Origin: Porticoccaceae bacterium
GTDB lineage: Bacteria > Pseudomonadota > Gammaproteobacteria > Pseudomonadales > Porticoccaceae
Length of the DNA stretch: 64,000 nt
Direction of reading: 5' to 3'
Assembly: GCA_029250825.1 (NCBI GenBank)
Contig: JAQXEN010000091.1
Location: 1 to 64,000 of the forward strand
Positions 38,938-50,663 of this stretch are shown here, piece by piece. Under the pieces are notes generated by a model. The model did not search any database. It saw only the letters and a program-made list of their open reading frames with translations, and was not told the origin of the DNA. Each line of letters opens with the position of its first letter. Position 1 is the first letter of the stretch. The position numbers and the translations under genes are program-made.

Positions 38938-41900
38938 CTATTGCGGGTTGTCATGGGCCTGAGCTAACAGGCTGCTCAGGGTCGCCGCTTTTGGCTTAAC
39001 TAACCAAAACTTCGATGCGTAATCAGAAAAATTGCTAATAAGCTCTTGTCCCCAGGCACTGCCAGTCTCTCTGACATGCTCGCGGATCATATTTTTGAGG
39101 AATACCCGGTGGGATTCAGTGGCCTCAGCAGTAATCCGCTGAATATCAACCAGCTCCATGTTGTAGCGGTCGACAAAGTCACGATCCATATCCAGCACAT
39201 AGGCAAACCCACCGGTCATACCGGCGCCAAAATTGTATCCCGCGGCCCCCAACACAGTGACTATGCCACCGGTCATATATTCACAGCAGTGATCGCCGGC
39301 GCCCTCTACTACAGCGGTGGCACCGGAGTTGCGCACAGCAAAGCGTTCGCCAACAGTACCTGCGGCATGCAGACGGCCTCCCGTGGCGCCATACAGGCAG
39401 GTATTCCCCATAATCGGTGTGTCGTTGGATGCAAAGGTACTATCGCTCGGTGGACGCAAGATGATCTTGCCCCCAGCCATACCCTTGCCCACATAATCAT
39501 TGGCATCACCCTCGAGATAGAGCTCTAGGCCTCCGGCATTCCAGACTCCCAGTGACTGTCCCGCTACACCTTTCAGGTTCAACCGAATCGGCGCAGCCGA
39601 CATGCCAGTGTTGCCGTACCGCTTGGCGATTTCTCCGGACAGGCGAGCACCAATGGAGCGGTCGCAGTTATTCACGTTAAAGTCGAATGTGCCACCACTT
39701 TGCGACTCAATAAACGGCAGTGCCTGTTCGACCATTTTCTCAGCCAGCAAACCCTCATCGAGGGGATTGTTTTTTGGCTCTGAACAGGTCTGAGGCTTGC
39801 CATCTAGTTCGGGGCGCACTTCCAGCAGTGGCGACAGTTCTAAATGCTGCTGCTTGCTGGTCTCACCGGGCAGAACCTCAAGTAAGTCAACACGGCCGAT
39901 CAACTGCTCCACAGAGCTGACGCCCAAGGTCGCCAGCCACTCACGGGTCTCCATAGCAATAAACTTGAAGAAGTTGGTCGCCATAGCAACCGTGCCGCGG
40001 TAGTGATCGTTGCGCAGACGCTCGTCCTGAGTAGCGACACCAGTGGCACAGTTATTCAGATGGCAGATGCGCAGATATTTGCAACCCAGAGCAACCATAG
40101 GCCCGGTGCCAAAGCCAAAGCTCTCGGCTCCCAGAATGGCAGCTTTAATTACATCCAAACCGGTTTTTAATCCACCGTCAGTCTGAACTCTAACCTTGCT
40201 GCGTAGATCATTAGCGCGCAGAGTCTGGTGAGTTTCAGTCAGGCCCAGCTCCCAAGGGGATCCAGCATAGCGAATCGAACTCAGTGGGCTCGCCGCAGTA
40301 CCGCCATCGTAACCGGAGATGGTGATCAGGTCGGCGTAGGCTTTGGCCACACCGGCGGCGATAGTGCCAACACCGGGACGTGAGACAAGTTTTACCGAGA
40401 CCAGTGCAGTGGGATTGACCTGTTTTAGGTCAAAAATCAACTGAGCAAGATCTTCAATAGAGTAAATATCATGATGTGGTGGTGGTGAAATCAATGTCAC
40501 CCCCGGCACCGAGTAGCGCAGTCGAGCAATAAGCTCATTGACCTTGCCCCCTGGCAACTGACCACCTTCGCCGGGCTTGGCGCCCTGAGCGACTTTAATC
40601 TGCAGTACTTCAGCACTGGACAGATAGGCCGGTGTTACACCAAAGCGCCCAGAGGCAATCTGCTTAATTTTCGATGACCTAATGGTGCCATAGCGCGCGG
40701 GATCTTCACCGCCCTCACCAGAGTTAGAGCGACCGCCGAGGGTATTCATGGCTTCTGCCAATGACTCGTGAGCTTCAGGTGAGAGTGCACCCAGCGACAT
40801 ACCGGCAGAGTCAAAACGCTTGACGATATCCGCCACAGGTTCCACCGACTCTATATCGATGGGCGTGTTGGCATCATCCAATTTGAGCAGGTCACGGAGC
40901 GCCGCAACCGGTCGGTTATTCACCAGACCTGCATATTCGGTGTAGGCTTTGTAATCACCATTCTGAACCGCTTGATGCAGGGTCTGCACTACATCGGGAT
41001 TGTAGGCATGGTATTCCTGACCGTGGACATACTTGAGCAGGCCGCCGGGTTCGATTGGCTTGCGCAGCTTCCAGGCCTGCTTCTTGAGGGCGCTCTGATC
41101 CACTTCGATATCGTCAAAGGTAGCCCCTTCAAGGCGACTGACAAGGCCGGGGAAACAGAGATCGATAACTTCAGTGCTGAGGCCAATAGCTTCAAATAAC
41201 AGCGCTCCGCGATAGGAGGCAATGGTGGAAATGCCCATTTTCGAGAGAATTTTCAAGAGGCCTTTATTAATGCCTTTGCGATACTGTTTAAAGGCTGTGT
41301 CCACATCCACCAGGAGTTCACCGCTACTGATAAGGTCGCAGAGTACATGGTAGCTAAGGTAGGGATAGACCAGTGAGGCACCGCAACCGATGAGGGCAGC
41401 AATTTGGTGGGAATCTCGTGCGTAGCCGGTACTAGCGACTAAGTTAGCATCGGTACGCAGACCCTGTTCTATCAGGTGATTGTGCACGGCACCCACTGCC
41501 AACAAAATATGAATTGGCTGTTTTTCGGGGCTAATATTGTGATCCGAGAGGATACAGATAACCGCGCCGTCTCGAACCGCCGCTGCCACTTCAGCGCAGA
41601 CACGCTGAATAGCTTGTTGCAGATTTTCTTCACTGGCATCGTAGTTGAGAGCAAATTTGGCGACTGGGAACTGCTCAAATTCATTGCCCTTTAAGGCGTA
41701 GTATTTGCGCGGCGAGAGCACTGGGCTAGACAGACCAATTCGTGCACCCAGATAAGGGTTCTCGGCAAAGACACTCTCTTCCTGACCCAGCTCGACTCCC
41801 AGGGACATGACGATGGCTTCGCGCAATGGATCAATCGGCGGGTTGGTTACCTGAGCAAACTGCTGTCGGAAATAATCAAATAGGTTGCGCTGCTTTTTCG

Positions 41901-43395
41901 ACAGCACGGCCATAGGAATATCATCCCCCATAGACCCTGTTGCTTCTTGGCCGCCTTCGGCCAAAGGACGCAGCACCTGATCTCGCTCTTCGAAGGAGAC
42001 CTGGAACATCTTCATATAGCATTTAATTTCTTCGCGGCTCAGGGTGCCTTCGATATCAATGCTGTCCATATCGAAACTCGATTCGATAGCATAACGACCC
42101 TCCTTCAACCACTGTTTGTAGGGGTGGCGAGCGGCCAGCTGATCTTCGATTTCATCGCGGAAGAAGATTTTTCCTTCCTGAGTATCGATAGACAGGATAT
42201 CCCCGGGCCCAAGGCGGCCTTTGGATACCACATCTTCACTGCGGTAGTCGTAGACGCCGATCTCTGATGCAACCGTAATCACATCATCATTAGTGATCAC
42301 ATAGCGGGATGGGCGCAGACCATTGCGATCCAGAGTACAGACCGCAAAGCGGCCATCGGTGATAACCAGACCTGCCGGACCATCCCAGGGTTCCTGATGC
42401 ATGGAAAGGTAGTCATACAGGGCACGGTGATCGGGATTGCGATCTTCAACATTCTGCCAAGCTGGCGGAACCAGGGTGCGCACAGCTAGGTGCAAATCCA
42501 TTCCACCAGTAACCAGCATTTCAAGCATATTATCGAGGCTGGATGAATCCGAACCAGTGCGGTTTACCAGAGGTGCGGCTTCAGCCAGATCCGGTAATAA
42601 ATCAGTGCTGTATTTTGGCGTGCGCGCTACTGACCAGTTGCGATTGCCAACAATGGTATTGATCTCGCCATTGTGTGCCAGCATCCTAAAGGGCTGGGCC
42701 AGTGGCCACTGGGGCATGGTGTTGGTTGAAAAGCGCTGGTGGAATACACAGATCGCTGTTTCAAGGCGCTCATCGGCCAGATCCAAATAAAATCCAGGCA
42801 GATCAACGGGCATCATCAGCCCTTTATAACTAAGAATATTGGTGCCCAGACTGGCGATATGGAAGCGATTGTCATCCATCAGCTGTTTTTCAGCCTTGCG
42901 ACGACCCATAAATAGACGGGCGCTGAAACGTTTTTCGTCAGTGATCTCACCGGGACCGACAAATACCTGCTCAAAGGCTGGCAGCGACTCAATCGCAATT
43001 GGGCCCAAGCAGTTGTTATCGGTAGGTACTTCACGCCAAGCCAGTACTTTCAAGCCCTGAGCAACCAGCTCTTGTTCAAGAATCTTTTTTGCTTTAGTGC
43101 TTTTCTCTACGTTGGTGTTTAGCATCACTGCACCCACGGCATAGAGTTCAGGAAGCTCTATTTGCAGGCTATCTCGCAACACGGTACGCAAAAAACTGTC
43201 GGGCTTCTGCATCAGCAGACCACAGCCATCGCCGGTTTTACCATCAGCGGCAACGCCGCCGCGGTGAGTCATACAGGTAAGTGCCTGAATCGCATTCAGT
43301 AACAAGTTGTGGCTTGTCTTGCCCTTAATATGGGCAATTAAACCAAAACCGCAATTATCTTTAAAATCGTCAAGCCGACATAAGCTCTGAGCCAT
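38938..43395 (-). CDS. gltB: Glutamate synthase (NADPH) large subunit
   Basis: GltB takes the amide nitrogen of glutamine and makes two glutamates from glutamine and 2-oxoglutarate. The 1485-residue protein has the N-terminal class II amidotransferase domain; the catalytic Cys (C15 in [10 protein letters not shown]) becomes the mature N-terminus after removal of a short propeptide. The FMN and 3Fe-4S synthase domain includes [13 protein letters not shown] and [15 protein letters not shown]. The C-terminal GXGXG beta-helix contains [22 protein letters not shown] 249-base non-coding gap separates it from aroB. Confidence 0.98.
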   Translation of the reverse strand: MAQSLCRLDDFKDNCGFGLIAHIKGKTSHNLLLNAIQALTCMTHRGGVAADGKTGDGCGLLMQKPDSFLRTVLRDSLQIELPELYAVGAVMLNTNVEKSTKAKKILEQELVAQGLKVLAWREVPTDNNCLGPIAIESLPAFEQVFVGPGEITDEKRFSARLFMGRRKAEKQLMDDNRFHIASLGTNILSYKGLMMPVDLPGFYLDLADERLETAICVFHQRFSTNTMPQWPLAQPFRMLAHNGEINTIVGNRNWSVARTPKYSTDLLPDLAEAAPLVNRTGSDSSSLDNMLEMLVTGGMDLHLAVRTLVPPAWQNVEDRNPDHRALYDYLSMHQEPWDGPAGLVITDGRFAVCTLDRNGLRPSRYVITNDDVITVASEIGVYDYRSEDVVSKGRLGPGDILSIDTQEGKIFFRDEIEDQLAARHPYKQWLKEGRYAIESSFDMDSIDIEGTLSREEIKCYMKMFQVSFEERDQVLRPLAEGGQEATGSMGDDIPMAVLSKKQRNLFDYFRQQFAQVTNPPIDPLREAIVMSLGVELGQEESVFAENPYLGARIGLSSPVLSPRKYYALKGNEFEQFPVAKFALNYDASEENLQQAIQRVCAEVAAAVRDGAVICILSDHNISPEKQPIHILLAVGAVHNHLIEQGLRTDANLVASTGYARDSHQIAALIGCGASLVYPYLSYHVLCDLISSGELLVDVDTAFKQYRKGINKGLLKILSKMGISTIASYRGALLFEAIGLSTEVIDLCFPGLVSRLEGATFDDIEVDQSALKKQAWKLRKPIEPGGLLKYVHGQEYHAYNPDVVQTLHQAVQNGDYKAYTEYAGLVNNRPVAALRDLLKLDDANTPIDIESVEPVADIVKRFDSAGMSLGALSPEAHESLAEAMNTLGGRSNSGEGGEDPARYGTIRSSKIKQIASGRFGVTPAYLSSAEVLQIKVAQGAKPGEGGQLPGGKVNELIARLRYSVPGVTLISPPPHHDIYSIEDLAQLIFDLKQVNPTALVSVKLVSRPGVGTIAAGVAKAYADLITISGYDGGTAASPLSSIRYAGSPWELGLTETHQTLRANDLRSKVRVQTDGGLKTGLDVIKAAILGAESFGFGTGPMVALGCKYLRICHLNNCATGVATQDERLRNDHYRGTVAMATNFFKFIAMETREWLATLGVSSVEQLIGRVDLLEVLPGETSKQQHLELSPLLEVRPELDGKPQTCSEPKNNPLDEGLLAEKMVEQALPFIESQSGGTFDFNVNNCDRSIGARLSGEIAKRYGNTGMSAAPIRLNLKGVAGQSLGVWNAGGLELYLEGDANDYVGKGMAGGKIILRPPSDSTFASNDTPIMGNTCLYGATGGRLHAAGTVGERFAVRNSGATAVVEGAGDHCCEYMTGGIVTVLGAAGYNFGAGMTGGFAYVLDMDRDFVDRYNMELVDIQRITAEATESHRVFLKNMIREHVRETGSAWGQELISNFSDYASKFWLVKPKAATLSSLLAQAHDNPQ

Positions 43396-43644
43396 AAATA
43401 AACTCTATTTAAAATTCCAAGTTAAACTCTCAATACAGCGCTATACCAGCGCCGGGATGCGCTAATCAAACAGCACTAGAGAGCAAAGTGATAATAGCCT
43501 TGAGAAACACAATTAGGCTAAGCAGACAAAGTGAGGCGCATTCTACACATTGTGAAACTATTCGACAATTCCCTTATACGCAGTAAACAGGGCTATGGAG
43601 CCTAATTGAGGGCAAAAAATCGAACAATATATGGCGTTAATCGG

Positions 43645-44739
43645 TCATTTACTGATACAGGCTTTGATTAACACCTGATTGAGGTGGTCAATTGAAAACT
43701 GCCCCGTAACAGTGGCCTCACCAAGACGCTTTAATAGGACTAGGCGCAACTGACCATCGAGAACTTTCTTATCCCTGATCATTAGCCCAGTGAAATCGTC
43801 GGGTTGCATATCGGCCGGCGGTGTTATGGGCAGCGAACAGCGCGCTAAAAGATCCTTGATTCTGTGTAAGTCAGCTTCAGACAGGTCGCCACTGATCACC
43901 GATAACTCGGCAGCCATCACCATTCCCGCAGCCACCGCTTCACCATGAATCCACTGTTTGTACTGCTGAAAGGTTTCAATCGCGTGGCCAAAGGTATGGC
44001 CTAAATTCAAGATTGCGCGAATGCCCTGCTCGGTTTCGTCTTCCGCAACAATCCGCGCTTTACTCACACATGACAGTTCAATGGCATAAGCCAGTGCCCG
44101 CTTGTCACGCTGGAGTAATAAGTCGACATTGTTTTCCAGCCACTGAAAAAAGTCAGCATCAACAATTAACCCGTACTTGATAACCTCGGCGAGGCCAGCA
44201 TAAAACTCTCGGTCTGGCAGGGTGGAAAGCGTATCGGTGTCAATAATCACCGCTTGGGGCTGATAGAAAGCGCCGATCATGTTTTTGCCCATAGGGTGAT
44301 TGACCGCGGTCTTGCCTCCCACGGAAGAATCAACCTGCGCTAGCAATGTGGTTGGAATCTGAATAAAGGCTACACCACGCTGGTAAGAGGCCGCGGCGAA
44401 ACCGGTCATATCGCCCACCACGCCGCCGCCGAGGGCAATTAATGTGGTCTTTCGATCATGGTGGTCGCCGATTAACTGATCAAAGATCAAATTCAGGGTA
44501 TCGAGATTTTTATATTGCTCACCATCGGCGAGAATAACGCGGCTCACCTGCTTATCCGTTAACTGCTGCTCCAACCGCTCCAAATACAGGGGAGCAATAG
44601 TCTCATTGGTGACGATCAGGACTTTTTTGCCGCTGATATAGCGGCCTATATCGGCATTGAAAATTTCATCGGAACCAATAGAAATAGGGTAGGAACGATC
44701 ACCCAAGGAAACCTGAACTTGTGTCGATTTTGCGGTCAT
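43645..44739 (-). CDS. aroB: 3-dehydroquinate synthase
   Basis: AroB is the second shikimate pathway enzyme, turning DAHP into 3-dehydroquinate with NAD and a divalent metal. The 364-residue protein shows [20 protein letters not shown], the metal/substrate segment [20 protein letters not shown] and HGEAVAAGM. It follows aroK by 68 bases, the standard aroKB pairing downstream of pilQ. Confidence 0.97.
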   Translation of the reverse strand: MTAKSTQVQVSLGDRSYPISIGSDEIFNADIGRYISGKKVLIVTNETIAPLYLERLEQQLTDKQVSRVILADGEQYKNLDTLNLIFDQLIGDHHDRKTTLIALGGGVVGDMTGFAAASYQRGVAFIQIPTTLLAQVDSSVGGKTAVNHPMGKNMIGAFYQPQAVIIDTDTLSTLPDREFYAGLAEVIKYGLIVDADFFQWLENNVDLLLQRDKRALAYAIELSCVSKARIVAEDETEQGIRAILNLGHTFGHAIETFQQYKQWIHGEAVAAGMVMAAELSVISGDLSEADLHRIKDLLARCSLPITPPADMQPDDFTGLMIRDKKVLDGQLRLVLLKRLGEATVTGQFSIDHLNQVLIKACISK

Positions 44740-44807
44740 GAATCACTCTAACTGAGGCTAGTAAGGGACGCAGCCACAGAGTGGCAGCAGAAATTAGACT
44801 CAAGAGT

Positions 44808-45329
44808 TTAGCATAGGGCCGAAACCGCTTCAGCCAGTTTTTTTGCCAGTTTGAGAGGCTGTGTCGAGCCTGAAGGGAATACCAGATCGGCGACCTGATT
44901 GTAGAGAGGACTGCGGGTTTCGATAAGTCGCTTGATCACCCCTTCACGGTCAGCCACCTGCAGCAGTGGTCGAGACTTGTCGCGCTTAGTTCGCTCAACC
45001 AACTGTTCGAAAGTAGCCGAAAGATAGACTACCAGACCACTAGATTGAAGGACTGATCGATTATCACTGCTGAGGATAATTCCACCGCCGGTGGCGATAA
45101 CTTTAGCCGGCTTATCAGCCACCAGATCTATCAATACCTTGCTCTCGCGCTCGCGAAACCCGACCTCCCCCTCCATATCAAATATCCACTGAATATCGGC
45201 ACCAGCGCGGGCTTCAATTTCAGAATCCACATCGACAAAGGACAGGCCCAGCAGGACTGCCAGATGTTTGCCAATGGTCGTTTTGCCGGCACCCATAGGG
45301 CCGACGAGGAAGATATGTTGAGGTTTCAT
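44808..45329 (-). CDS. aroK: Shikimate kinase
   Basis: AroK phosphorylates shikimate with ATP. The 173-residue protein has the Walker A motif GPMGAGKTTIGK, the DVDSEIEARAG segment with the shikimate-binding Asp, the GFRERE motif and ATGGGII. Its start overlaps the pilQ stop by four bases (ATGA), so its translation is coupled to the pilus secretin gene. Confidence 0.97.
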   Translation of the reverse strand: MKPQHIFLVGPMGAGKTTIGKHLAVLLGLSFVDVDSEIEARAGADIQWIFDMEGEVGFRERESKVLIDLVADKPAKVIATGGGIILSSDNRSVLQSSGLVVYLSATFEQLVERTKRDKSRPLLQVADREGVIKRLIETRSPLYNQVADLVFPSGSTQPLKLAKKLAEAVSALC

Positions 45330-47629
45330 CGATCCAGTAAATTATCGTCAATTATTTTAGGCGTTATAAAGATTAGTATTTCACGTTTCTCGATATTGCG
45401 CAGTTCATTTCGAAACAGCTTGCCCACCAGAGGTAAATCACCCAGCAGCGGCACTTTATCGGTGCCATTAACTTCTTCTGTTTGAAAAATACCCCCTAAT
45501 ACCAGTGTCTGACCGTTTCCGACCAATGCCTGCGTCTCAATCTGAGTGATATCGATCGAGGGCTCGCCTGTGGGAGTAAATGCACCTACCGAGTCTTGAG
45601 AAACCAGCAAATCCATAATAATTCTATTATCCGGTGTGATTTGAGGGGTAACCTCTAGTTGCAACACCGCCTCCTTGAATTCTATGCTAGTTGCGCCGCT
45701 CGAGGTAGCCTTTTGGTAGGCTATTTCCGTTCCCGACTTAATCACCGCTTGTTGTTTGTCTCCGGTGAGCACTTTTGGCTGAGAGACAATCTCACCAAAT
45801 CCATCGGATTCTAGGGCGCTTAACTCAAGATCAATAAGGAAGTTATCGGTGAGATAACCGAGGCTAAAAGAGCCAGTGGGATTGGCAACACCGAGATCCA
45901 CCGCCAGACTGTCACCCAGACCAAAATCAAAATTTCGGGTGTAGGTAGTGGGCCCATCATCTGCCGTGCCAGCTAATCCATCGGCGCCATCATCGGCCTC
46001 GATCTCATCGGCGGAATAGGTGAAGCTCTCCGCCACACCGGCCCCGGGTGTCAAGCCGGATCGGCGTCCGGAAAAGCCCAGAGTTCGATCGCCAAAGGCA
46101 CTGCTAGTGGTGCCGCCAGCTAGCTTATCGATGCCGGCCAAGCCCCAGGTTACGCCGAGTTCTTTTTTAAAGTCGGTATTGGCAATAACAATACGCGCTT
46201 CAATTAACACCTGTTTAATCGGCACATCAATCTCATCGATCAGCCGCTTAAAGGCATTAATTTTATCCTCTGTGTCAGTGAGAATAATGGTGTTGGTGCG
46301 CTCATCGACTATGGCACTACCACGCTCACTCAAAATAGTAGTCGTGGCATTGCCCTCGCGGCCTCCGCCGCTAGACTGGCCTTCATCGGTACGGCTAGCG
46401 GTAAATAACTCGAAAATTTCGGCGGCGTCAGCATATTTAATTCTGACAAAGGTGGTCTCCAAAGGAGCCAACTCCTCAAGCTGCTTATTGGCCTCAACCT
46501 GCAGACGCTCCTGCTCGGCAATTTCAGCTGCCGGCGCAACCATCAGCACATTGCCTTCTCGGCGCTTATCTAAACCCTTGGCTTTAAGAATAATTTCCAG
46601 TGCTTGATCCCAGGGCACATCGTCCAGCCACAGAGTAATATTGCCTGTCACTGTGTCACTGGCCACCAGATTAAGAGAGGTAAATTCGGCGATAATCTGC
46701 AGCACAGATCGCACTTCAATATCTTGAAAATCTAGAGTTAGCCGCTCGCCACTAAAGGCAAACTTTTTCGACTGGGCTTCCACTTCCGCATCACTGAGTG
46801 GTTTGATATTAACCACATATTCACCATCCGCCTGATAGGCGAGATAATCGTATTGGCCCGACGCATCGATAGTCACTGTGGTCGCAGTGCCCTCTTGCTT
46901 GGTATCGACTGTTTCTACTGGGGTAGCAAAATCCACGACATCCAAACGCCGATCAAATTGATCGGGCAGATCGGTCTGATAAAAAGACAGTTGGATCTGG
47001 TTGTTACTGCGATCCACATCGACATTTACCGAAGGCTGGCTAAGGCCAATGATAATGCTGCCGGAGCCGTCTTCACCGCGGCGAAAATCCACATCCGTTA
47101 CCGCTAAACCACGACGCTTAAACTGGTCTGCCTGTGAACTGTCTGTGACGCTTTTTGGGGAGCGGTCTGATGAAGGCTCTAAAGAGCTCGATGCTTGGGA
47201 GAGAGCGGTCGCCGTGGGCAGTGGAGAGTCCGATTGCGCTAATCCTGCAACTCCGGCGCCTGCCCGCACCGTGACACTGCTACTGTCGCTGTCTATCTCA
47301 AAGGGAATAGATTCCTTTAAATTGACGATAAGTCGGGTTCGCGTGCCATCGGAAATAATCACTGCGGCGCTGGCATTTTCAAAACCCAGAGCATATTTTT
47401 TCTGTGGCAAACTGCTTTCCACTCCGGGAAAATCCACAACCAGGCGCGCCGGATTGCCAATTTCATAGGCGCTGGTCTGAGGCGGCTGCTCGGAAAATTG
47501 CAGCTTGATCTCAAACTGATCGCCCTGCAAAGAGGCGAATTCGATATCCGTTACCTGAGTTGCTGCACCAGCAAGCCCCGGTAAAAGCGCCAATAAAAAA
47601 TAGATATTGCGTTTGATTCGACTGATCAT
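45326..47629 (-). CDS. pilQ: Type IV pilus secretin PilQ
   Basis: PilQ forms the outer-membrane channel through which the type IV pilus extends. It has a signal peptide, AMIN domains that bind peptidoglycan (around residues 25-130 and 175-290), a secretin N/STN region (LTLDFQDIEVRSVLQIIAEF) and the C-terminal secretin core (VGNGQTLVLGGIFQTEEVNG, KVPLLGDLPLVGKLFR). A poorly conserved Gly/Asp/Thr-rich loop interrupts the core. I prefer ATG 47629, which has AGGGA eight bases upstream and starts a neat signal peptide; ATG 47656 overlaps the pilP stop and would add nine residues. Confidence 0.96.
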   Translation of the reverse strand: MISRIKRNIYFLLALLPGLAGAATQVTDIEFASLQGDQFEIKLQFSEQPPQTSAYEIGNPARLVVDFPGVESSLPQKKYALGFENASAAVIISDGTRTRLIVNLKESIPFEIDSDSSSVTVRAGAGVAGLAQSDSPLPTATALSQASSSLEPSSDRSPKSVTDSSQADQFKRRGLAVTDVDFRRGEDGSGSIIIGLSQPSVNVDVDRSNNQIQLSFYQTDLPDQFDRRLDVVDFATPVETVDTKQEGTATTVTIDASGQYDYLAYQADGEYVVNIKPLSDAEVEAQSKKFAFSGERLTLDFQDIEVRSVLQIIAEFTSLNLVASDTVTGNITLWLDDVPWDQALEIILKAKGLDKRREGNVLMVAPAAEIAEQERLQVEANKQLEELAPLETTFVRIKYADAAEIFELFTASRTDEGQSSGGGREGNATTTILSERGSAIVDERTNTIILTDTEDKINAFKRLIDEIDVPIKQVLIEARIVIANTDFKKELGVTWGLAGIDKLAGGTTSSAFGDRTLGFSGRRSGLTPGAGVAESFTYSADEIEADDGADGLAGTADDGPTTYTRNFDFGLGDSLAVDLGVANPTGSFSLGYLTDNFLIDLELSALESDGFGEIVSQPKVLTGDKQQAVIKSGTEIAYQKATSSGATSIEFKEAVLQLEVTPQITPDNRIIMDLLVSQDSVGAFTPTGEPSIDITQIETQALVGNGQTLVLGGIFQTEEVNGTDKVPLLGDLPLVGKLFRNELRNIEKREILIFITPKIIDDNLLDR

Positions 47630-47652
47630 TTTTCGATTCCCTAGCGAGTTGC

Positions 47653-48177
47653 TCATTCTTCTATAGCCATAGTGCGCGGCCGATTAATCCATCCGCCTTT
47701 GCCATCTGGAACGGTTTCCATAATTTCAAGCTCGCGGCGATTCACCTGAGTGATTAAGCCAAAATTTCTGCCCATGTGATTACCCCGCTCAACGCGATGA
47801 ACCTTGCCGTCACCGTCATCTACAAGGGCCCATATTTTGTCGCCTCGGGCCAAGGTGCCAACCATCGACAACTGTGCGTAACTGACTAATTCGAGAGATT
47901 CTTTAGGTCGCGATTGGTCTGGTGCCGGCACCGCATTGCCAGAGACCTTTTCGTCACCAGTAATAATCGCTGGCGGCTCAAAAGGACTGCGCAATGCCAG
48001 TGCGGAATAATTAAAGCGCTCCGCCTCTGGATAGACAGGAAGTGGCTCGATAACGCCCTGGGGGCGGGTGCGAGCATCGCTCATCTGTTTATCCAGATCG
48101 CTGTGCTGGCGATCATTGGCGCAGCCTGTGAGACCTACCAGAGAGACTAGAAGCATAGCCATGAAACCCTTGCTCAC
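47653..48177 (-). CDS. pilP: Type IV pilus assembly lipoprotein PilP
   Basis: PilP is the inner-membrane lipoprotein that links the PilMNO platform to PilQ. The 174-residue protein has lipobox LTGC at residues 16-19, an unstructured stretch, then the beta-sandwich domain with LVSYAQLSMVGTLARGDKIW and VHRVERGNHMGRNFGLI. It overlaps pilO by the ATGA arrangement. Confidence 0.95.
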   Translation of the reverse strand: MSKGFMAMLLVSLVGLTGCANDRQHSDLDKQMSDARTRPQGVIEPLPVYPEAERFNYSALALRSPFEPPAIITGDEKVSGNAVPAPDQSRPKESLELVSYAQLSMVGTLARGDKIWALVDDGDGKVHRVERGNHMGRNFGLITQVNRRELEIMETVPDGKGGWINRPRTMAIEE

Positions 48178-48785
48178 TGTTCGACCTCCGCTTTATATCT
48201 ATAAGTTTTGGCGTCGATCTGCATATTAAGACGGGAGCCATCGGACTGTTTGATCACATAATCATGCAGGGTGACAATTCGCGGCAGTGAGGCAACGCCG
48301 CTGACAAAGGAGCCGAAGTCATGGTAGTCACCGGTGACATCAATTTTGATTGGCAGCTCCACATAGAACTCGGAGACTTTTTCCGGCTGCAGATTAATCG
48401 ATTTCATCACCAGCCCACTGCCATAGGCGACCTCGGTAATATCCTCTAGTAATCCGGGCACCTCGGTATCTTTGGGCAACTGCTCGAGTAGTGCGCCAAA
48501 TGTTTCGTCCAGCTCAATCATCTGCTGTCGGTAGGCATCGAGATTGGCAGCCAAAAACGCTTTACTCTGATACTCCTGCAACAGCTCGCGCTCTTTTACC
48601 GCTCCGCGCTCAGTTAGTAAGCTGATATCTTTGACCTTTAAAAAATAACCCAAGCCAACAATCACCAACACAATAGATACCACGAGGATGGTTTTTAACG
48701 CGGCAGGCCAGACGCCAATCTGCTGAATATCCAGATCGGCAAAGTCGATATCCTTGAGTTCACTTAGACTTTCTTTAAATGACAT
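48174..48785 (-). CDS. pilO: Type IV pilus assembly protein PilO
   Basis: PilO is a bitopic inner-membrane protein that pairs with PilN. The 203-residue protein has one membrane segment at about 30-50, a coiled-coil part, and the ferredoxin-like C-domain with ITEVAYGSGLVMKSINLQPE. It lies 38 bases after pilN, while other genes of the operon overlap or abut. Confidence 0.95.
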   Translation of the reverse strand: MSFKESLSELKDIDFADLDIQQIGVWPAALKTILVVSIVLVIVGLGYFLKVKDISLLTERGAVKERELLQEYQSKAFLAANLDAYRQQMIELDETFGALLEQLPKDTEVPGLLEDITEVAYGSGLVMKSINLQPEKVSEFYVELPIKIDVTGDYHDFGSFVSGVASLPRIVTLHDYVIKQSDGSRLNMQIDAKTYRYKAEVEQ

Positions 48786-48823
48786 AACATCCCTGCTATT
48801 AATTTAATTCTGCTGTAATAATT

Positions 48824-49396
48824 CTATTGAAGAGTCGTTTCTTGAACTGATTCAGCAGTGCTCTCTATCTCCACCTGCAAATCAAAAACGCTACCCTGCT
48901 CGCCTAATCGAGCATCATGCTGAACCCTAGTGAGGTTTGAATTGATATATTTATCGGAGCTATCCAAATTTCTCATAAGGGCCGAAATTCGATTATTCGA
49001 TTCGGAGTAACCTGACACTTTGATCATTGCACTGCTGAGATTGAGGGATTCCAAATAGGTGCCATCGGGTACAGCACGAACCAGCTCATCAAATATTTTT
49101 ACAATCTCAGACCGATTGCCCTGCAGGTCTTGAATCACTTTCATACGCGAAAGCATTTCCTGTTTTTTACTTTTCAACTGGCTAATCTCAGCAACTTTTT
49201 TATCCATATCGGCAATATTGGACTGCAGGTAGCTGTTCCTTGAGTCTTGATTATCAAGCTGGTTTTGAGCCAATAAAACCCATACAACCACCAGTGCAAA
49301 ACCACCCACAGCAGCCGCTAACAACTTACTGAGAAAGGCTTTTCGCTGCAGTTCCCGCGCCTCTTCCCGCCAAGGAAGTAGATTAATTTTGGTCAT
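48824..49396 (-). CDS. pilN: Type IV pilus assembly protein PilN
   Basis: PilN is a bitopic inner-membrane protein. Its short cytoplasmic tail INLLPWREE is the conserved motif that inserts into PilM. One membrane segment (about 25-45) and a periplasmic coiled coil follow in 190 residues. The ATG directly abuts the TAA stop of pilM. Confidence 0.96.
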   Translation of the reverse strand: MTKINLLPWREEARELQRKAFLSKLLAAAVGGFALVVVWVLLAQNQLDNQDSRNSYLQSNIADMDKKVAEISQLKSKKQEMLSRMKVIQDLQGNRSEIVKIFDELVRAVPDGTYLESLNLSSAMIKVSGYSESNNRISALMRNLDSSDKYINSNLTRVQHDARLGEQGSVFDLQVEIESTAESVQETTLQ

Positions 49397-50464
49397 TTAT
49401 TCAAAACTCCTCATCGCCAGGCCCACGGCGAGCAGCATGGCTGGCGCGTCATTGGCCAGCGCAGTCGGATTGATCGACTTGTGCAATTGCATATTGGCGA
49501 AGGGATTGGCCACCGCCGTGGGCAGGCCAATCACTTGCTCGACTTCATCGACTAGCCCTTCCAGTGCCGAAACACCCCCGGCTAAAAACAGCTGGTCGAC
49601 ATAATTAAAGTGGCTAGAACTGTAAAAGAATTGCAGTGAGCGAGTGATATGTTGAACTAGGGACTCTTTAAAAGGGGCCAAGACTTCCGTGGCATAGTCT
49701 TCAGGTAGCCCCCCTTTGCGCTTCGCCTCCCCGGCTTCTTCCCAGGAGAGTCCATAGCGCCGCTGAATCTCTTCGGTAAGCTGTTTGCCACCAAAGAGCT
49801 GTTCTCGGTTATAGATAATTTTTCCATCCACCAGCACGGTAAAGCTAAACACGGTAGCCCCAACATCGGCGATGGCGACCACCTGATCGCTGACGTCGTC
49901 GAGCTGACCCTCGATTAACTTGTAGGCACGCTCTACGGCAAAGCTCTCTACATCAATCACCTTGGGATTAAAGCCAGCCATTTCCAGCGCCTGACGGCGG
50001 TGTTCAACATTCTCTTGGCGACAAGCGGCTAACAGCACTCTCACAAGATCGGGATTATTTTCCACCTCCCCCAAGACATCGAAGTCGAAGGCCACCTCTT
50101 CCATTGGGTAGGGTATATATTGATCCGCCTCCACCTCGATTTGCATTTCCATTTGCAGTTCAGTGAGACCGGCGGGCAATTCAATTTCTTTGGTGATCAC
50201 CGATGAGGAGGATACCGCCGCCACTATATCAGTGAGCTTGCTCCCCGAGCGCTTGACCACAGCGGTAATGGTCTCTGATAAGGCATCGAGATCAGCGATA
50301 TTTTTGTCGACAATGGTATTCGCAGGAAGGGGAAGGACTCGGTAGGCCTCAACTTTAAAATCGTCTCCGGCTTTGCTCAATTCGATCAGTTTGACCGCTG
50401 ATGAGGAGATATCCACTCCGAGCATAGGCTTAGAGGGTTTGGCTAAAAAATCGAAAAAGTCCAT
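49397..50464 (-). CDS. pilM: Type IV pilus assembly ATPase-like protein PilM
   Basis: PilM is a cytoplasmic actin-like protein that binds PilN and connects the platform with the motor. The 355-residue protein has LGVDISSSAVKLIEL, the FtsA/actin-type phosphate loop, plus EVEADQYIPYPMEEVAFDF, IADVGATVFSFTV and LFLAGGVSALEGL. It is the first gene of pilMNOPQ-aroKB and is divergent from the PBP1A gene across 225 bases, the arrangement known in Pseudomonas. Confidence 0.96.
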   Translation of the reverse strand: MDFFDFLAKPSKPMLGVDISSSAVKLIELSKAGDDFKVEAYRVLPLPANTIVDKNIADLDALSETITAVVKRSGSKLTDIVAAVSSSSVITKEIELPAGLTELQMEMQIEVEADQYIPYPMEEVAFDFDVLGEVENNPDLVRVLLAACRQENVEHRRQALEMAGFNPKVIDVESFAVERAYKLIEGQLDDVSDQVVAIADVGATVFSFTVLVDGKIIYNREQLFGGKQLTEEIQRRYGLSWEEAGEAKRKGGLPEDYATEVLAPFKESLVQHITRSLQFFYSSSHFNYVDQLFLAGGVSALEGLVDEVEQVIGLPTAVANPFANMQLHKSINPTALANDAPAMLLAVGLAMRSFE

Positions 50465-50663
50465 TTTCTTATATTAGTCCTTTAATTAGGCTACTCTATG
50501 TCTACAAATTTCCATAGCAGCTCACGGTAACAACCGATGGTAACCTTGCAAATGATGCACTTCACATTCTCTACACCCTATAATAGACCCTGAAATTTCT
50601 CGGTGCCTGAAATCCGGCGGCCTTTAAATATTATTTATGCGTTAGTGTATTGGTGCATATATT

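Noticed and set aside
46020-46607. 195-codon plus-strand frame inside pilQ
   Set aside because: It is antisense to the well-conserved secretin core and has shadow-like composition.
50579-50584. TATAAT as a full promoter of the PBP1A gene
   Set aside because: No acceptable -35 element lies 16-18 bases upstream, so only a bare -10 match is seen.
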